DNA of 33,490 bases from Candidatus Aminicenantota bacterium (GTDB taxonomy: Bacteria > Acidobacteriota > Aminicenantia > Aminicenantales > UBA4085): contig JAUYDS010000073.1 of NCBI GenBank assembly GCA_030691735.1, forward strand, positions 1-33,490. Reading direction: 5' to 3'. Position numbers and translations under genes: made by a program. Below, piece by piece: positions 8,201-14,957 of this stretch. Positions within the stretch are counted from its first letter, which is position 1. Each line of letters opens with the position of its first letter. The notes below the pieces were generated by a model. That model did not search any database, was not told where the DNA came from, and saw only the letters and a program-made list of their open reading frames with translations.

Positions 8201-8306
8201 AATCCAGGCCGAGCCGGGAGAACGCGATCAATCCCACGACGACGAGGATCATGACGATCATCGTCGTCGAGACCCTTCGATGAACGGAAAATTCAGGCAG
8301 CTTCAT
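5205..8306 (-). CDS. RND efflux pump, inner-membrane transporter (AcrB/MexB-like, HAE-1 type)
   Basis: The 1033-aa protein has normal length for the family. It starts with a cytoplasmic SVHRRVSTTMIVMILVVVGL and TM1, followed by the porter-domain opening FPDIEYPTVTVITNYQGAS. Transmembrane helices 2-6 lie near residues 335-490, and TM4 carries the proton-relay pair D400-D401 in MVDDSIVVIEN. A second periplasmic loop follows, and TM8-12 form the C-terminal third (about 855-1025), including the internal-repeat segment GIAVANGIVMIDYMNQLKRRG. It exports substrates from the periplasm or inner membrane using proton flux and needs the adaptor and TolC encoded just upstream. It begins 10 nt after the adaptor gene, and AAAGG serves as the ribosome site. 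The substrate is unknown. Confidence 0.95.
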   Translation of the reverse strand: MKLPEFSVHRRVSTTMIVMILVVVGLIAFSRLGLDFFPDIEYPTVTVITNYQGASSEDIEKSITRLLEQVVSSVNKVRKVTSQSMEGVSMIMTEFVWGANLDFAAQDIRDQIKLYRNFLPKDAEDPMVVKFNFAQMPIIMYGVTGPMPSAALKKMLEDDVAPRLERIDGVASARVFGSDTREIQVEIDKNALDARKVSLDKVLMALAMENINLPAGYLNERHSEYLIRTLGEYGTLDDIRNTVVGATPAGEVIYVKDIAAVKDGLKDVRSIGRIQGKKGAFLMISKRSGANTAITGEAVKKVLGELRINLPAGVEFSEAFDQSAMIQRVTKYSVDDALFGGILAIALILLFLRNWRPTLIIALAIPLSIVTTFIAFYLAGYTLNLLTLGGLALGVGRMVDDSIVVIENTFRHIELGESRKEAAIRGASEVGMAVTASTLTTIVVFFPMVVASGITAKLTRGLAVAIVFSLVSSLFVSLTIVPMLSSLLLRAKGEGLASGRARPESQFEKARRAYRRLLEKALRRRGWILGGAFLLFAMSFVLVPFLGTEFMPAFDVDMIFLKVKMPVGTALDETNRVLTVVEKIVAGHPEVRTVTAQGGQESEEGRSMSTQSGFSTSGSHEGMLWIGLVHKTDRKSTDLQVLERIRRSLPKLENVKFEAVDVSGFILGGQQIPVSIKIYGKDLAVLKDLGDRTVGQIRDIAGLRDLTHTLAKGKPEYRIRIDREKAAQAGLSVYQVANMVQTATQGKVVSRYREGGEEFDLRVLFREEFRNDMDMIRNIPILNPLNKTVYLSQVAAVEPGEGPIEISRENQTRIVTVTANIAGRDLGSVVKDIKARLVPMEKELPAGYFFEYGGAYEQMKDAFLVLAGVFALAVLLIYMVMASQFESFLHPLVIMFTIPMALIGVILLLIITSQQVNLMVGVGFILLAGIAVANGIVMIDYMNQLKRRGLERKEAIIQGAVTRLRPVVLTALATILGMIPMAVSRSMGSEMRSPMAITVIGGLTATTLLTLFVLPIIYSLFERVSFKNKPAEE

Positions 8307-8316
8307 GGGTAGCCTT

Positions 8317-9414
8317 TCAGCGGATGTCGATCGGCGATCCGTCTGCGAGACCGTAATTTCCTTCGACGATCACGACCTCGCCTTCTTTCAAGCCGCTGAC
8401 GACCTCGACGATGTCCTTGTTCTGCAGACCGAGCACGACCTCCCGCCGGACAGCCTTTCCGCCTTCGGCCAAGAAGACGTATTTGTTATCGATGATCGCT
8501 TTCTGGGGCAAGGCCAGGACAAGGTCTTTTGTGCTGACCTCCAAAACGACCTGGCCGAAAGTGCCGGGCCGGAGGGTTTGATCGGAGTTGTTCACAGTCA
8601 CTTCAACCCGGAACTTCTTGGAGGACGCGTCCGCCGTCTGATTGATGAGGGTGACGGACCCCGGAAATTCGCGGCCGGCCAAAGAGGAGGTTTTCACGCG
8701 CGCGATCTGGCCCCTTTTGATCCGGGCGACCTCGCCGGGAGAGACATCCAAGACCATCTTGATCCGCGAAAAATCCATGAGCGTCAAGACGCCCGAGACC
8801 GGAGCGAAGCCTCCCATCATCGGATTGATGACGTCCCCGACCTGGGCGTTCTTGGAAGCGATCACGCCGGCAAAGGGCGCTTTCATGATGGACACGTCCA
8901 GGTAGTGCCGGGCCAGGTTCAAGCCGGCCTGGGCCTGCTCGAGCTGGGCCTTGGCCGCGTCGTATCCCAGTTTGACCTGTTCGTGCTGCTGGTCCGAGAC
9001 GGCCTTTTCCTTGAGCAGGCGGTCCATCCGTTCCTTGTTCTTTTCCATGTTCTTGAAATTCGCTTCGGCGACCGCTAAACCGGCCTCGGCTTGTTTCAAT
9101 TGGAGCCGGATGGATTCGGTGTCCAATTCGGCCAAGAGCTGCCCTTTTGAGACGAATTGGCCTTCCTCGACATAGATCTTGGCCACTTTGCCGGCGGTCT
9201 CGGGCGTGATGTTGATTTTCTCCCCGGCCTCGAACGTCCCTGTATAGGTGAGCGTTTCCGAGATCCTCTGCTTCGCGGCCTTGGTCACCTTGACCGGGGT
9301 CGCCAAGACCGCGGTTTCCTTGGCCGTCTCCGCTTGACGGGTCCCTCGGCAGGCCGCGAGCATCCCCCCCATCATCAGGATGACCAGACCGACCATAACG
9401 GTTGATTTCTTCAT
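8317..9414 (-). CDS. RND periplasmic adaptor subunit (membrane fusion protein), lipoprotein
   Basis: The 365-aa protein links the RND pump to TolC. It carries a lipoprotein signal peptide with lipobox MLAAC (Cys22). A beta-barrel/lipoyl half-motif ETAGKVAKIYVEEGQFVSKGQLLAELD (about 70-95) leads into an alpha-helical hairpin rich in Lys, Glu and Gln (about 100-165). The second lipoyl half (SIMKAPFAGVIASKNAQVGD) and membrane-proximal domains complete the protein. The ATG follows AAGGAGG by 7 nt. It lies 12 nt downstream of tolC and 10 nt upstream of the pump gene, so the three are co-transcribed. Confidence 0.95.
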   Translation of the reverse strand: MKKSTVMVGLVILMMGGMLAACRGTRQAETAKETAVLATPVKVTKAAKQRISETLTYTGTFEAGEKINITPETAGKVAKIYVEEGQFVSKGQLLAELDTESIRLQLKQAEAGLAVAEANFKNMEKNKERMDRLLKEKAVSDQQHEQVKLGYDAAKAQLEQAQAGLNLARHYLDVSIMKAPFAGVIASKNAQVGDVINPMMGGFAPVSGVLTLMDFSRIKMVLDVSPGEVARIKRGQIARVKTSSLAGREFPGSVTLINQTADASSKKFRVEVTVNNSDQTLRPGTFGQVVLEVSTKDLVLALPQKAIIDNKYVFLAEGGKAVRREVVLGLQNKDIVEVVSGLKEGEVVIVEGNYGLADGSPIDIR

Positions 9415-9426
9415 CGGAATCCTCCT

Positions 9427-10761
9427 TTATTTTTCGAGGGAAACGTCCCGTCCGGCGCCGATGGCCTTTTCCAATTGGGCTAGGGCCAGAGCGTAATCGA
9501 AAAGGGCCTGGGAATAGTTCGTCCGGGCCTGGGACAGAGCGACGTGGGCGGCGCTGACATCCAGGTTCGTGGCCAGGCCTTCCTTGTAGTTCAGCTCGGC
9601 GATCCGCACGGCTTCCTGCGCCTGCTCGACGTTCTTCTCCTGGGAAAAAAGCGATTCTTTGGCCTGCCCCAGGTTGAGGATGGCGTCATGGACCTCGAAC
9701 TTGACCCTTTCCGTCAGGCCCTTCTGGCCGTAGTCGAGCTGTTTGAGCATGGCCTTCGACTCGCCGACCTTGGCCGAGTTGACGAAGCCGTTGAAGATGG
9801 GGACGTTCAGGACCAGGTTGATGGAGTAATAGCTCTCCCAATTGTCTTTCTTGAAATTGAACTGGTTGCCCCAGTAGTTGTATTGGCCGCCGACGGCGAG
9901 CGTCGGGACATAGGCCGCGCGCGCCATCTTGACCATTTCGGCGGCCATCTGTTTTTGATAATTGAGCTGAACGAGTTCCGGACGGCTGGCCAGCGCCTGG
10001 GACACGTTGGCGTCCATATCGGCTTCGAACGCCTGATAGCTCAACTCCCCTTTGACCTCGATCGGCTGTTTGAGGTCCAGTCCCAACAGCATCTTCAAAC
10101 CGAGCTCGGCCGTGTTCAGCCCGTTCTTGGCCCGGATGAGCTGGGGCTTAAGGTTGGACGCCTGGACTTCCGAGCGCAGCAGGTCGAATTTGGAGGCCAT
10201 GCCGACCTCGTAGAGGCTCCTGACATTCTTCAGGTGTTTCTCGGCCAGGTCCACGGCCTCCTGGGCCACATCCACGAATTTGCGGGCGAGGAGATTGCCG
10301 TAGAAGGCTTTTTTAACGTTGAAGACCGTGTCCTGCATGGACTGCCGAATGGACTCTCGGGTCGCCTGCAAGTTGAAGTCGGCCTGTTTGTAGCCGGACA
10401 TGATCCTTCCGCCGGCATATAAAGGAACGGAGAAGGTCAGAGCGAACTGATAGTCCCGGGTGAAATCGAGCTTGAACTTCTGCGCCGGCATCCCGAAGAG
10501 GGACGGCATCTCGATCGTCATGACCTTTTTATCGAGGATGTGCGTCCCCTGGGCGTTAAGCGAGGGGAAGAAATTGGCGAAGGCTTCCCGGACCATGGCT
10601 GAGGCCTGATCCTCCTTGGCCTTTTCGGCCAGATAAAACGGGTTCTGCTGGAGAGCCAGTTTGAGGCTGTCCTCCAGCGTCAAAGTGATCTTTTCCTGGG
10701 CGAAGGATAAACCGCCCCACCCGACGGCGAAGATCAGGAGAATGATCCCGGCTTTCTTCAT
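9427..10761 (-). CDS. TolC-family outer membrane efflux protein
   Basis: The 444-aa protein begins with a Sec signal peptide (MKKAGIILLIFAVGWGGLSFAQ). Two repeated helical halves typical of outer membrane efflux proteins follow (TLEDSLKLALQQNPFYLAEK; ...ARTNYSQALFDYALALAQLEKAIG). It forms the outer-membrane duct for the adaptor and RND pump downstream. The ATG at 10761 is preferred over an earlier ATG because AGAGGAG lies 7 nt upstream and the signal peptide begins there. That ATG overlaps the tetR stop as ATGA, which supports translational coupling. Confidence 0.94.
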   Translation of the reverse strand: MKKAGIILLIFAVGWGGLSFAQEKITLTLEDSLKLALQQNPFYLAEKAKEDQASAMVREAFANFFPSLNAQGTHILDKKVMTIEMPSLFGMPAQKFKLDFTRDYQFALTFSVPLYAGGRIMSGYKQADFNLQATRESIRQSMQDTVFNVKKAFYGNLLARKFVDVAQEAVDLAEKHLKNVRSLYEVGMASKFDLLRSEVQASNLKPQLIRAKNGLNTAELGLKMLLGLDLKQPIEVKGELSYQAFEADMDANVSQALASRPELVQLNYQKQMAAEMVKMARAAYVPTLAVGGQYNYWGNQFNFKKDNWESYYSINLVLNVPIFNGFVNSAKVGESKAMLKQLDYGQKGLTERVKFEVHDAILNLGQAKESLFSQEKNVEQAQEAVRIAELNYKEGLATNLDVSAAHVALSQARTNYSQALFDYALALAQLEKAIGAGRDVSLEK

Positions 10762-11447
10762 GACGCGTCTCCTCTTAGAAGGGTGTTGTTTTGAATGCCG
10801 CAAAAAATGAAATCGACGATGCGGCCGGCGTCCCGTTCGACATCCGGTTTCGCATCGTCCCAGAATTTCTCGACGAAATAGCCTTCAATGACGGCCTCGA
10901 TAAACATGACGCCCGCCTCGAGGTCCATCGGCCGGAACTCCCCGGAGGCGACACCCTCCCGGAGAAGGGACCTCGAACCCTCGAGCATGGCCTTCCGCTT
11001 GGTTATGAGCTTGTGAAGGAATCTCTTCTCAGCGTCCGTGCCCGCCCCGGTTTGCTTGCCGACGAAGATCTGGAGAAGACGCAGGAAAGACCGGTCCAAA
11101 AGGAAGACGCGGGTGAGGCTCTCGTTCTCCGATAGGACGCGCAGGGAGCAGGAGATCCAGTCCCTGAGCCGTTCCCGGGCGCCGTCCGTCTGGTTCCGGA
11201 CGTTCCGAAGCCGGATGTCCAGGTCCTCGAGAAAATGGGTCAGGATCTCGAAGACGAGCTCGGACTTGCTCCGGAAATACCTGTAAAGGGTGGCCTTGGA
11301 GAACTGGGCTTCGGCGGCCACCTCGTCCATGGAGGCGGCGCTGAGTCCCTTGCGTCGGATGACGGCCTGGGCGGCATGGAGGATCGTCTCTCGGTTCTCC
11401 CGTCGCCGTTGGACCTCCCGGGCGGCGCGCAGATCATTTTTTTTCAT
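10758..11447 (-). CDS. TetR/AcrR-family transcriptional regulator of the efflux operon
   Basis: The 229-aa protein has the TetR N-terminal helix-turn-helix at residues about 20-64 (TILHAAQAVIRRKGLSAAS... FSKATLYRYFRSKSEL). The all-helical ligand-binding C-terminal domain is variable and gives no hint of the inducer. It is the first gene of the tetR-tolC-MFP-RND operon and is joined to tolC by an ATGA overlap. It is probably an autorepressor, because a dyad overlaps the promoter directly upstream. The start at 11447 has GAGGG 8 nt before it. Confidence 0.93.
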   Translation of the reverse strand: MKKNDLRAAREVQRRRENRETILHAAQAVIRRKGLSAASMDEVAAEAQFSKATLYRYFRSKSELVFEILTHFLEDLDIRLRNVRNQTDGARERLRDWISCSLRVLSENESLTRVFLLDRSFLRLLQIFVGKQTGAGTDAEKRFLHKLITKRKAMLEGSRSLLREGVASGEFRPMDLEAGVMFIEAVIEGYFVEKFWDDAKPDVERDAGRIVDFIFCGIQNNTLLRGDAS

Positions 11448-11486
11448 GTATTAAACCCTCACGTTCATGATCAATACTGGATCGTT

Positions 11487-11504
11487 TAATGATAAAACTC
11501 ATTA
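11487..11504 (-). promoter_or_regulatory. Candidate TetR operator (inverted repeat)
   Basis: TAATGA-6 nt-TCATTA is a perfect dyad that overlaps the -10 and spacer of the tetR promoter. Binding here would block the whole efflux operon. Assigning it to this regulator is inference from position. Confidence 0.5.
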
Positions 11505-11517
11505 GTTTACTTGTTAA
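11489..11517 (-). promoter_or_regulatory. Sigma-70 promoter of the tetR-efflux operon
   Basis: Minus strand: TTAACA (11517-11512), 17-nt spacer, TATCAT (11494-11489); both hexamers match the consensus at 5 of 6 positions. The predicted leader is about 35 nt. Confidence 0.65.
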
Positions 11518-11575
11518 GGCTAACGCATGGACCAGACGCTTGTCAAGAGGAATGTGGCGACGACAGGCGGTTCGA

Positions 11576-11639
11576 CGGCGGCAGGGGCCCCAGGCTTTGT
11601 CTGGGGATCCGCTTCCGCCGCGAAGGCTCGTCCCTTGAC
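11576..11639. repeat. GTCAAGGGACGAGCC palindromic repeat, copy 2 (reverse)
   Basis: This is a reverse-strand copy of the element at 5079-5180 without the extra loop hairpin. Its GGGGCCCC/GGGGATCC core and GGCGG/CCGCC ends can fold into a long hairpin. It lies between the divergent efflux operon and the orphan secreted-protein gene. Confidence 0.75.
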
Positions 11640-11680
11640 GCTTTTGAAAGCCGACGGGAAAAAGGCTAAAATGGACTTCG

Positions 11681-12370
11681 ATGAGCGAAACATTCTGGAG
11701 GCGGCGACCGCTGTGGCCGGCGTCTCTTATTTTATGCCTTGTCCTCCCCTCCTTCCCAGCCGCGACCAATAAGAACGGACCACCGTCGTGGGACGTCAAG
11801 ATGACCGTCGAGGTCCGCGGCGATTATCGGATGGAGACGCCCGGCGTCAAGGTCTCGGGCACTTACGCCTTCGTCTTCTGCTGGACGGGGACTATGGGAA
11901 AAGACGACGAGGACTATCTCCTTGTCCACAACGACTGTGATCTGACGACGTGGGAGATCGAAGAGAAGGCCGACGCGGAGGGCGCGCTCCGCGTCCTGAC
12001 CACGAGGGGCTTCCCCGATAAACCCGCCCTGAAAGTGAATTACATCCTGAAGCTGGAGGACGGTCTACACGTCGATTTCGCCATCGAAGGCTTCACCGTT
12101 CCCCGAACGATCGCGGCCGAAGGCTTCGAGCTCATCTTCCCCGCCACTAAAGGGAATATCGCCCGCTTCGGCTATCTCAATTATGACCTCTTCGTCAGAA
12201 CCGGGTCCAACAACCTGGTCATGGATGAAAAGGCCATCCTTCGGGGCCCCGCCGAAAAGACCTTCGACTGGACCTGGAAACATCAAGCCTGGGTCCAAAA
12301 GCAAGAGCGGACGATTTTCCAGGCCAACGCCCATAAGACTAAAGTGAAGATCGAGATCACTCCTCGTTAG
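11681..12370 (+). CDS. Uncharacterised secreted protein
   Basis: I do not recognise this 229-aa product. It begins with a basic stretch (MSETFWRRR) and a hydrophobic segment (PLWPASLILCLVLPSFPAA), which together look like a Sec signal peptide cleaved near residue 28. The rest alternates charged and aromatic residues in beta-strand-like patterns (TVEVRGDYRMETPGVKVSGTYAFVF; NYILKLEDGLHVDFAIEGF), suggesting a beta-rich periplasmic or surface domain. The two cysteines of the mature part are far apart. No good Shine-Dalgarno site is seen before the ATG at 11681, so the start is uncertain. It stands alone between a divergent operon and a convergent one. Confidence 0.65.
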   Translation: MSETFWRRRPLWPASLILCLVLPSFPAATNKNGPPSWDVKMTVEVRGDYRMETPGVKVSGTYAFVFCWTGTMGKDDEDYLLVHNDCDLTTWEIEEKADAEGALRVLTTRGFPDKPALKVNYILKLEDGLHVDFAIEGFTVPRTIAAEGFELIFPATKGNIARFGYLNYDLFVRTGSNNLVMDEKAILRGPAEKTFDWTWKHQAWVQKQERTIFQANAHKTKVKIEITPR

Positions 12371-12388
12371 CTAAGCGGGGAATAGATT

Positions 12389-12478
12389 GGGGTCGCGTCT
12401 ACACTTTCCACTTTTTGTGGCCATACTTCGGGCCACCGAACGTCATGGGAAAAAAGTGAAAAGTGTAGACGCGACCCC
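12389..12478. repeat. REPIN-like element A (GTCGCGTCTACACTTT family)
   Basis: Two 23-nt arms in inverted orientation (12389-12411 and 12456-12478, one mismatch) contain GTCGCGTCTACACTTT and its complement. They enclose a T-run/A-run extension and a loop with its own GTGGCC/GGCCAC hairpin. The same arms occur at 18302-18452 and 23942-24033. It lies between convergent genes and could double as a terminator. Confidence 0.85.
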
Positions 12479-12481
12479 GTA

Positions 12482-13384
12482 TCATGCCCGCGGATGGAAT
12501 TTATCGTAGACTTTGCGCAGCCGGTCGCGGCTGACATGGGTGTAGATCTGGGTCGTCGTGATCTGGCTGTGCCCCAGCATGAGCTGGACCGAGCGGAGGT
12601 CCGCCCCTCCTTCCAGGAGATGCGTGGCGAAGGAGTGCCGGAGCACATGAGGGCTGATCTTCGCCGTCATATGGGCGGCCCGGGCATGCCGCCGCAGCAT
12701 TTTCCAGAAACCCTGCCGGGTGAACGGTCCGCTCCGCCTCGTCAGGAACAGGGCGTCCGTCGGCTGCTTCAATAGCCGCGGCCGCGCCTCCTCCAGATAT
12801 TTCCGGACGGCCTCGACGGCGGCCCCGCCGACGGGGACGATCCGCTCTTTGCCTCCCTTGCCGCGGCAGAGCACGAAATCGTCCCGGAGATGGATGTCAT
12901 CGACCCTTAATCCGACGAGTTCAGAGACGCGGAGGCCGGCGGCGTACATGACCTCGAGCATGGCCCGGTCGCGGACGCCATGGACGTCCTCCGGGTCGGG
13001 TTGGCGGAGGAGGGTAAGGACCTCTTTGACGGTCAGAAATTTGGGCAGGGAAAACCAGGCTTTGGGCGAGGACAGATGGATGGTCGGGTTTTTTTTTGCT
13101 CGTCCATCTACGATCAAAAATTTGTAGAAGGCCTTGAGCGCCGAGATCAGGCGGGCGAGCGACCGGGCCGACAGTCCGCCCTGGCTCTGCCCGTGAATGA
13201 ACCGGACGAGGTCCGCTTCGCGGGCTTTCGCCCAAGACAGCTTCTCATTTTTAAGGAAAAGCAGGAACTTGGACAGATCCCGGCCGTACGACTGGACCGA
13301 ATTGTCCGAAAGGGTCTTTTCCGCCCTTAGGAAGAGCTGGAATTGGGAGAGGATGTCCTCGGACGGAGGCGACGGCGAGGTCAT
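12482..13384 (-). CDS. xerD: Tyrosine recombinase, XerD-like
   Basis: The 300-aa length is usual for XerC/XerD. The N-terminal SAM-like core-binding domain is at about 10-95 (FLRAEKTLSDNSVQSYGRDLSKF). The catalytic domain carries Arg152 (AAGLRVSEL), Lys in GKGGKERIVPVG, HVLRHSFATHLLEGG, LGHSQITTTQIYTHV and the nucleophile Tyr281. These enzymes resolve chromosome dimers at dif sites. The full conserved set and length argue for the housekeeping recombinase over a phage or integron integrase, but a second Xer gene elsewhere cannot be excluded. Its ATG overlaps the stop of the metallo-hydrolase gene as ATGA. REPIN element A follows directly. Confidence 0.88.
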   Translation of the reverse strand: MTSPSPPSEDILSQFQLFLRAEKTLSDNSVQSYGRDLSKFLLFLKNEKLSWAKAREADLVRFIHGQSQGGLSARSLARLISALKAFYKFLIVDGRAKKNPTIHLSSPKAWFSLPKFLTVKEVLTLLRQPDPEDVHGVRDRAMLEVMYAAGLRVSELVGLRVDDIHLRDDFVLCRGKGGKERIVPVGGAAVEAVRKYLEEARPRLLKQPTDALFLTRRSGPFTRQGFWKMLRRHARAAHMTAKISPHVLRHSFATHLLEGGADLRSVQLMLGHSQITTTQIYTHVSRDRLRKVYDKFHPRA

Positions 13385-14001
13385 GTGAGGAACGAATTGT
13401 CGGCCCGTTCCTGGCCGACGGTCGTATGGGGACCATGGCCGGGAAGGACGACGGTCTCGTCGGGCAGGGTCATGATTTTCTCTCGAATGGATTGCTCGAG
13501 CTGCTTCTGCGAGCCGCCGGGAAGATCCGTCCGGCCCACGCCCTCCATGAACAGGGTGTCCCCGGAAAGAAGAAAACCGTCGCCCAGCAGGCTGACGCTC
13601 CCGGGCGAATGCCCCGGAGTATGGAGGACGCGGAGGGATCCGTTCCCGATCCGGATCTCCTCGCCGTCGGTCATCAAGTGATCGGCGGGAGGAGAATCTT
13701 TGGCCTCCAGGAACAGGCTGAGCTCGAGCTGCTGGACCTTGCCCAACATCGGATTGTCACCCGCGTGGATATAGAGGGGAACGCCGAAATGCTCCTTGAT
13801 GTCCTTGTTGGCCCCGATATGGTCGATGTGGCCGTGGGTGTTGATGAGAACGATTGGAGTCAGCCCTTCCTCGAAGATCACGGGGAAAATCCGTTCATGC
13901 TCGGCGCCCGGATCGACGACGGCGCAGGCGCGCGTATCCTCGCAGTAGACAAGGTAGCAATTGGTCTCGAGCGCCCCGACGACGATGATCTTGTATTTCA
14001 C
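13381..14001 (-). CDS. Metallo-beta-lactamase-fold hydrolase (glyoxalase II-like)
   Basis: The 206-aa protein has the metal-binding motif THGHIDH (H56-x-H58-x-D60-H61), a further His in HTPGHSPGS, the bridging Asp in LLSGDTLF, and the late His in VLPGHGPHT. This is the small glyoxalase II-like subgroup that hydrolyses thioesters or related substrates; the substrate is not clear. The start is GTG at 14001, preceded by GGAAAGAG, with a promoter further upstream. It is the first gene of a two-gene unit with xerD. Confidence 0.88.
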   Translation of the reverse strand: MKYKIIVVGALETNCYLVYCEDTRACAVVDPGAEHERIFPVIFEEGLTPIVLINTHGHIDHIGANKDIKEHFGVPLYIHAGDNPMLGKVQQLELSLFLEAKDSPPADHLMTDGEEIRIGNGSLRVLHTPGHSPGSVSLLGDGFLLSGDTLFMEGVGRTDLPGGSQKQLEQSIREKIMTLPDETVVLPGHGPHTTVGQERADNSFLT

Positions 14002-14017
14002 GGCTCTTTCCGGATTT

Positions 14018-14047
14018 ATACTAATTCTAAATTCAAACGAATGTCAA
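14018..14047 (-). promoter_or_regulatory. Promoter of the metallo-hydrolase/xerD unit
   Basis: Minus strand: perfect TTGACA (14047-14042), 18-nt spacer, TAGTAT (14023-14018). An overlapping TATAAA (14020-14015) gives a 21-nt spacer and is less likely. Confidence 0.5.
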
Positions 14048-14062
14048 ATTGAGGAAAAAGTC

Positions 14063-14104
14063 GGGGACACGTACCGAATTCAAGAGAATTCGGAACATGT
14101 CCCC
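14063..14104. repeat. GGGGACA-type palindromic repeat between divergent genes
   Basis: GGGGACA at the left end pairs with TGTCCCC at the right, and the inner CCGAATTC pairs with GAATTCGG around a 4-nt loop. It shares the GGGGACACGTAC word with the array at 26889-27012. It sits between the divergent promoters of the metallo-hydrolase and methyltransferase genes. Confidence 0.85.
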
Positions 14105-14134
14105 ATCAATTTCGTCAAGCCCGTCGATTTTTGT

Positions 14135-14140
14135 TATAAT
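14135..14140 (+). promoter_or_regulatory. Extended -10 element of the methyltransferase gene (leaderless type)
   Basis: TGTTATAAT is a perfect TATAAT with a TGn extension. Only 7 nt separate it from the ATG at 14148, and there is no Shine-Dalgarno site. The -35 is weak. The predicted transcript begins at or next to the start codon. Confidence 0.65.
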
Positions 14141-14147
14141 CCGGGCC

Positions 14148-14957
14148 ATGGAACTCAAGCCCTGGCAGCTGCGGATGGTCCAGCGGTCCCTCAAGAAAAA
14201 AGAGAAGATCGACCTGATCGAGCGCCGGATTCCGGTCGGCCCGAACGATGTGCTCTTGGACCTCGGCTGTGCCCAGGGCATATTGAGCTATTTTCTGAGG
14301 CGGAAGGGCGGCACTTGGGTCAGCACCGACCTCGATTTCATCAACGTCAGATCGAGCCAGGCCCTGCTCGGCCGCAATTTCGTCCAGATGGGCGAACAAG
14401 CTCTTCCCTTCAAGGACCGCGCCTTCGACCAGGTCGTCTGCCTCGATTATTTGGAACATGTGGACGACGACGACCTCACCCTCCGGGAGATCCGCAGGGT
14501 CCTGAAGGACGGAGGTCGTTTGGTCCTCGTCACGCCGCACACGGGGAAATTCTTCCTCCTCCAGAAGCTTCGGCCGAGGGTCGGTCTCAAGCTCGAATTC
14601 TACGGCCACAAGCGGGAAGGATACGGCCGGCGGGACCTCGAAACGAAATGCGCCAAGGCCGGGCTGAGGATCGTCGCGCACAAGACCTATTCGCGGTTCT
14701 TCACCGAGTTCCTCGAGCTCGTCCTGAACGCCGTCTATATCAATCTGCTCTCGAAAAAGCCGCAAGCCAAGCTCCGCGACGGCCATATCCGGCCGACGAC
14801 GGCGGACGAGTTCTCTTCGCAGAGCCAGGCCTTCAAGCTCTATACGTTCGTCTATCCGCTCGTCTGGCTGATCTCCCGTCTCGACAAACTCCTCTTCTTC
14901 ATGCGCGGCAACGCGATCATGGTCTGGGCCGAAACGGCCGAAGAGGATCATCCATGA
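14148..14957 (+). CDS. SAM-dependent methyltransferase, class I
   Basis: The 269-aa protein has a Rossmann-type SAM-binding motif LLDLGCAQG (36-44), an acidic second motif (STDLDF), QALPFKDRAFDQVVCLDYLEHV and RRVLKDGGRLVLVTP. These are the usual Methyltransf_11 landmarks. The C-terminal third (about 180-265) has hydrophobic segments that could contact the membrane. The substrate is unknown; lipid or quinone-like acceptors are possible but unproven. Longer upstream starts are rejected because they would run through the palindromic repeat and the -10 element. Its stop overlaps the start of the transporter gene as ATGA, so the two are probably co-translated. Confidence 0.85.
   Translation: MELKPWQLRMVQRSLKKKEKIDLIERRIPVGPNDVLLDLGCAQGILSYFLRRKGGTWVSTDLDFINVRSSQALLGRNFVQMGEQALPFKDRAFDQVVCLDYLEHVDDDDLTLREIRRVLKDGGRLVLVTPHTGKFFLLQKLRPRVGLKLEFYGHKREGYGRRDLETKCAKAGLRIVAHKTYSRFFTEFLELVLNAVYINLLSKKPQAKLRDGHIRPTTADEFSSQSQAFKLYTFVYPLVWLISRLDKLLFFMRGNAIMVWAETAEEDHP

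Noticed and set aside
12482-13384. Integrase of a mobile element
   Set aside because: The length and motifs fit housekeeping XerD. It is operon-linked to a hydrolase, and no att-like direct repeats or phage genes adjoin.
13961-14953. In-frame 5' extension of the DASS transporter
   Set aside because: It overlaps the methyltransferase in another frame and the palindromic repeat, and its translation is Arg/Pro-rich without family similarity. The ATGA start at 14954 has an SD site.
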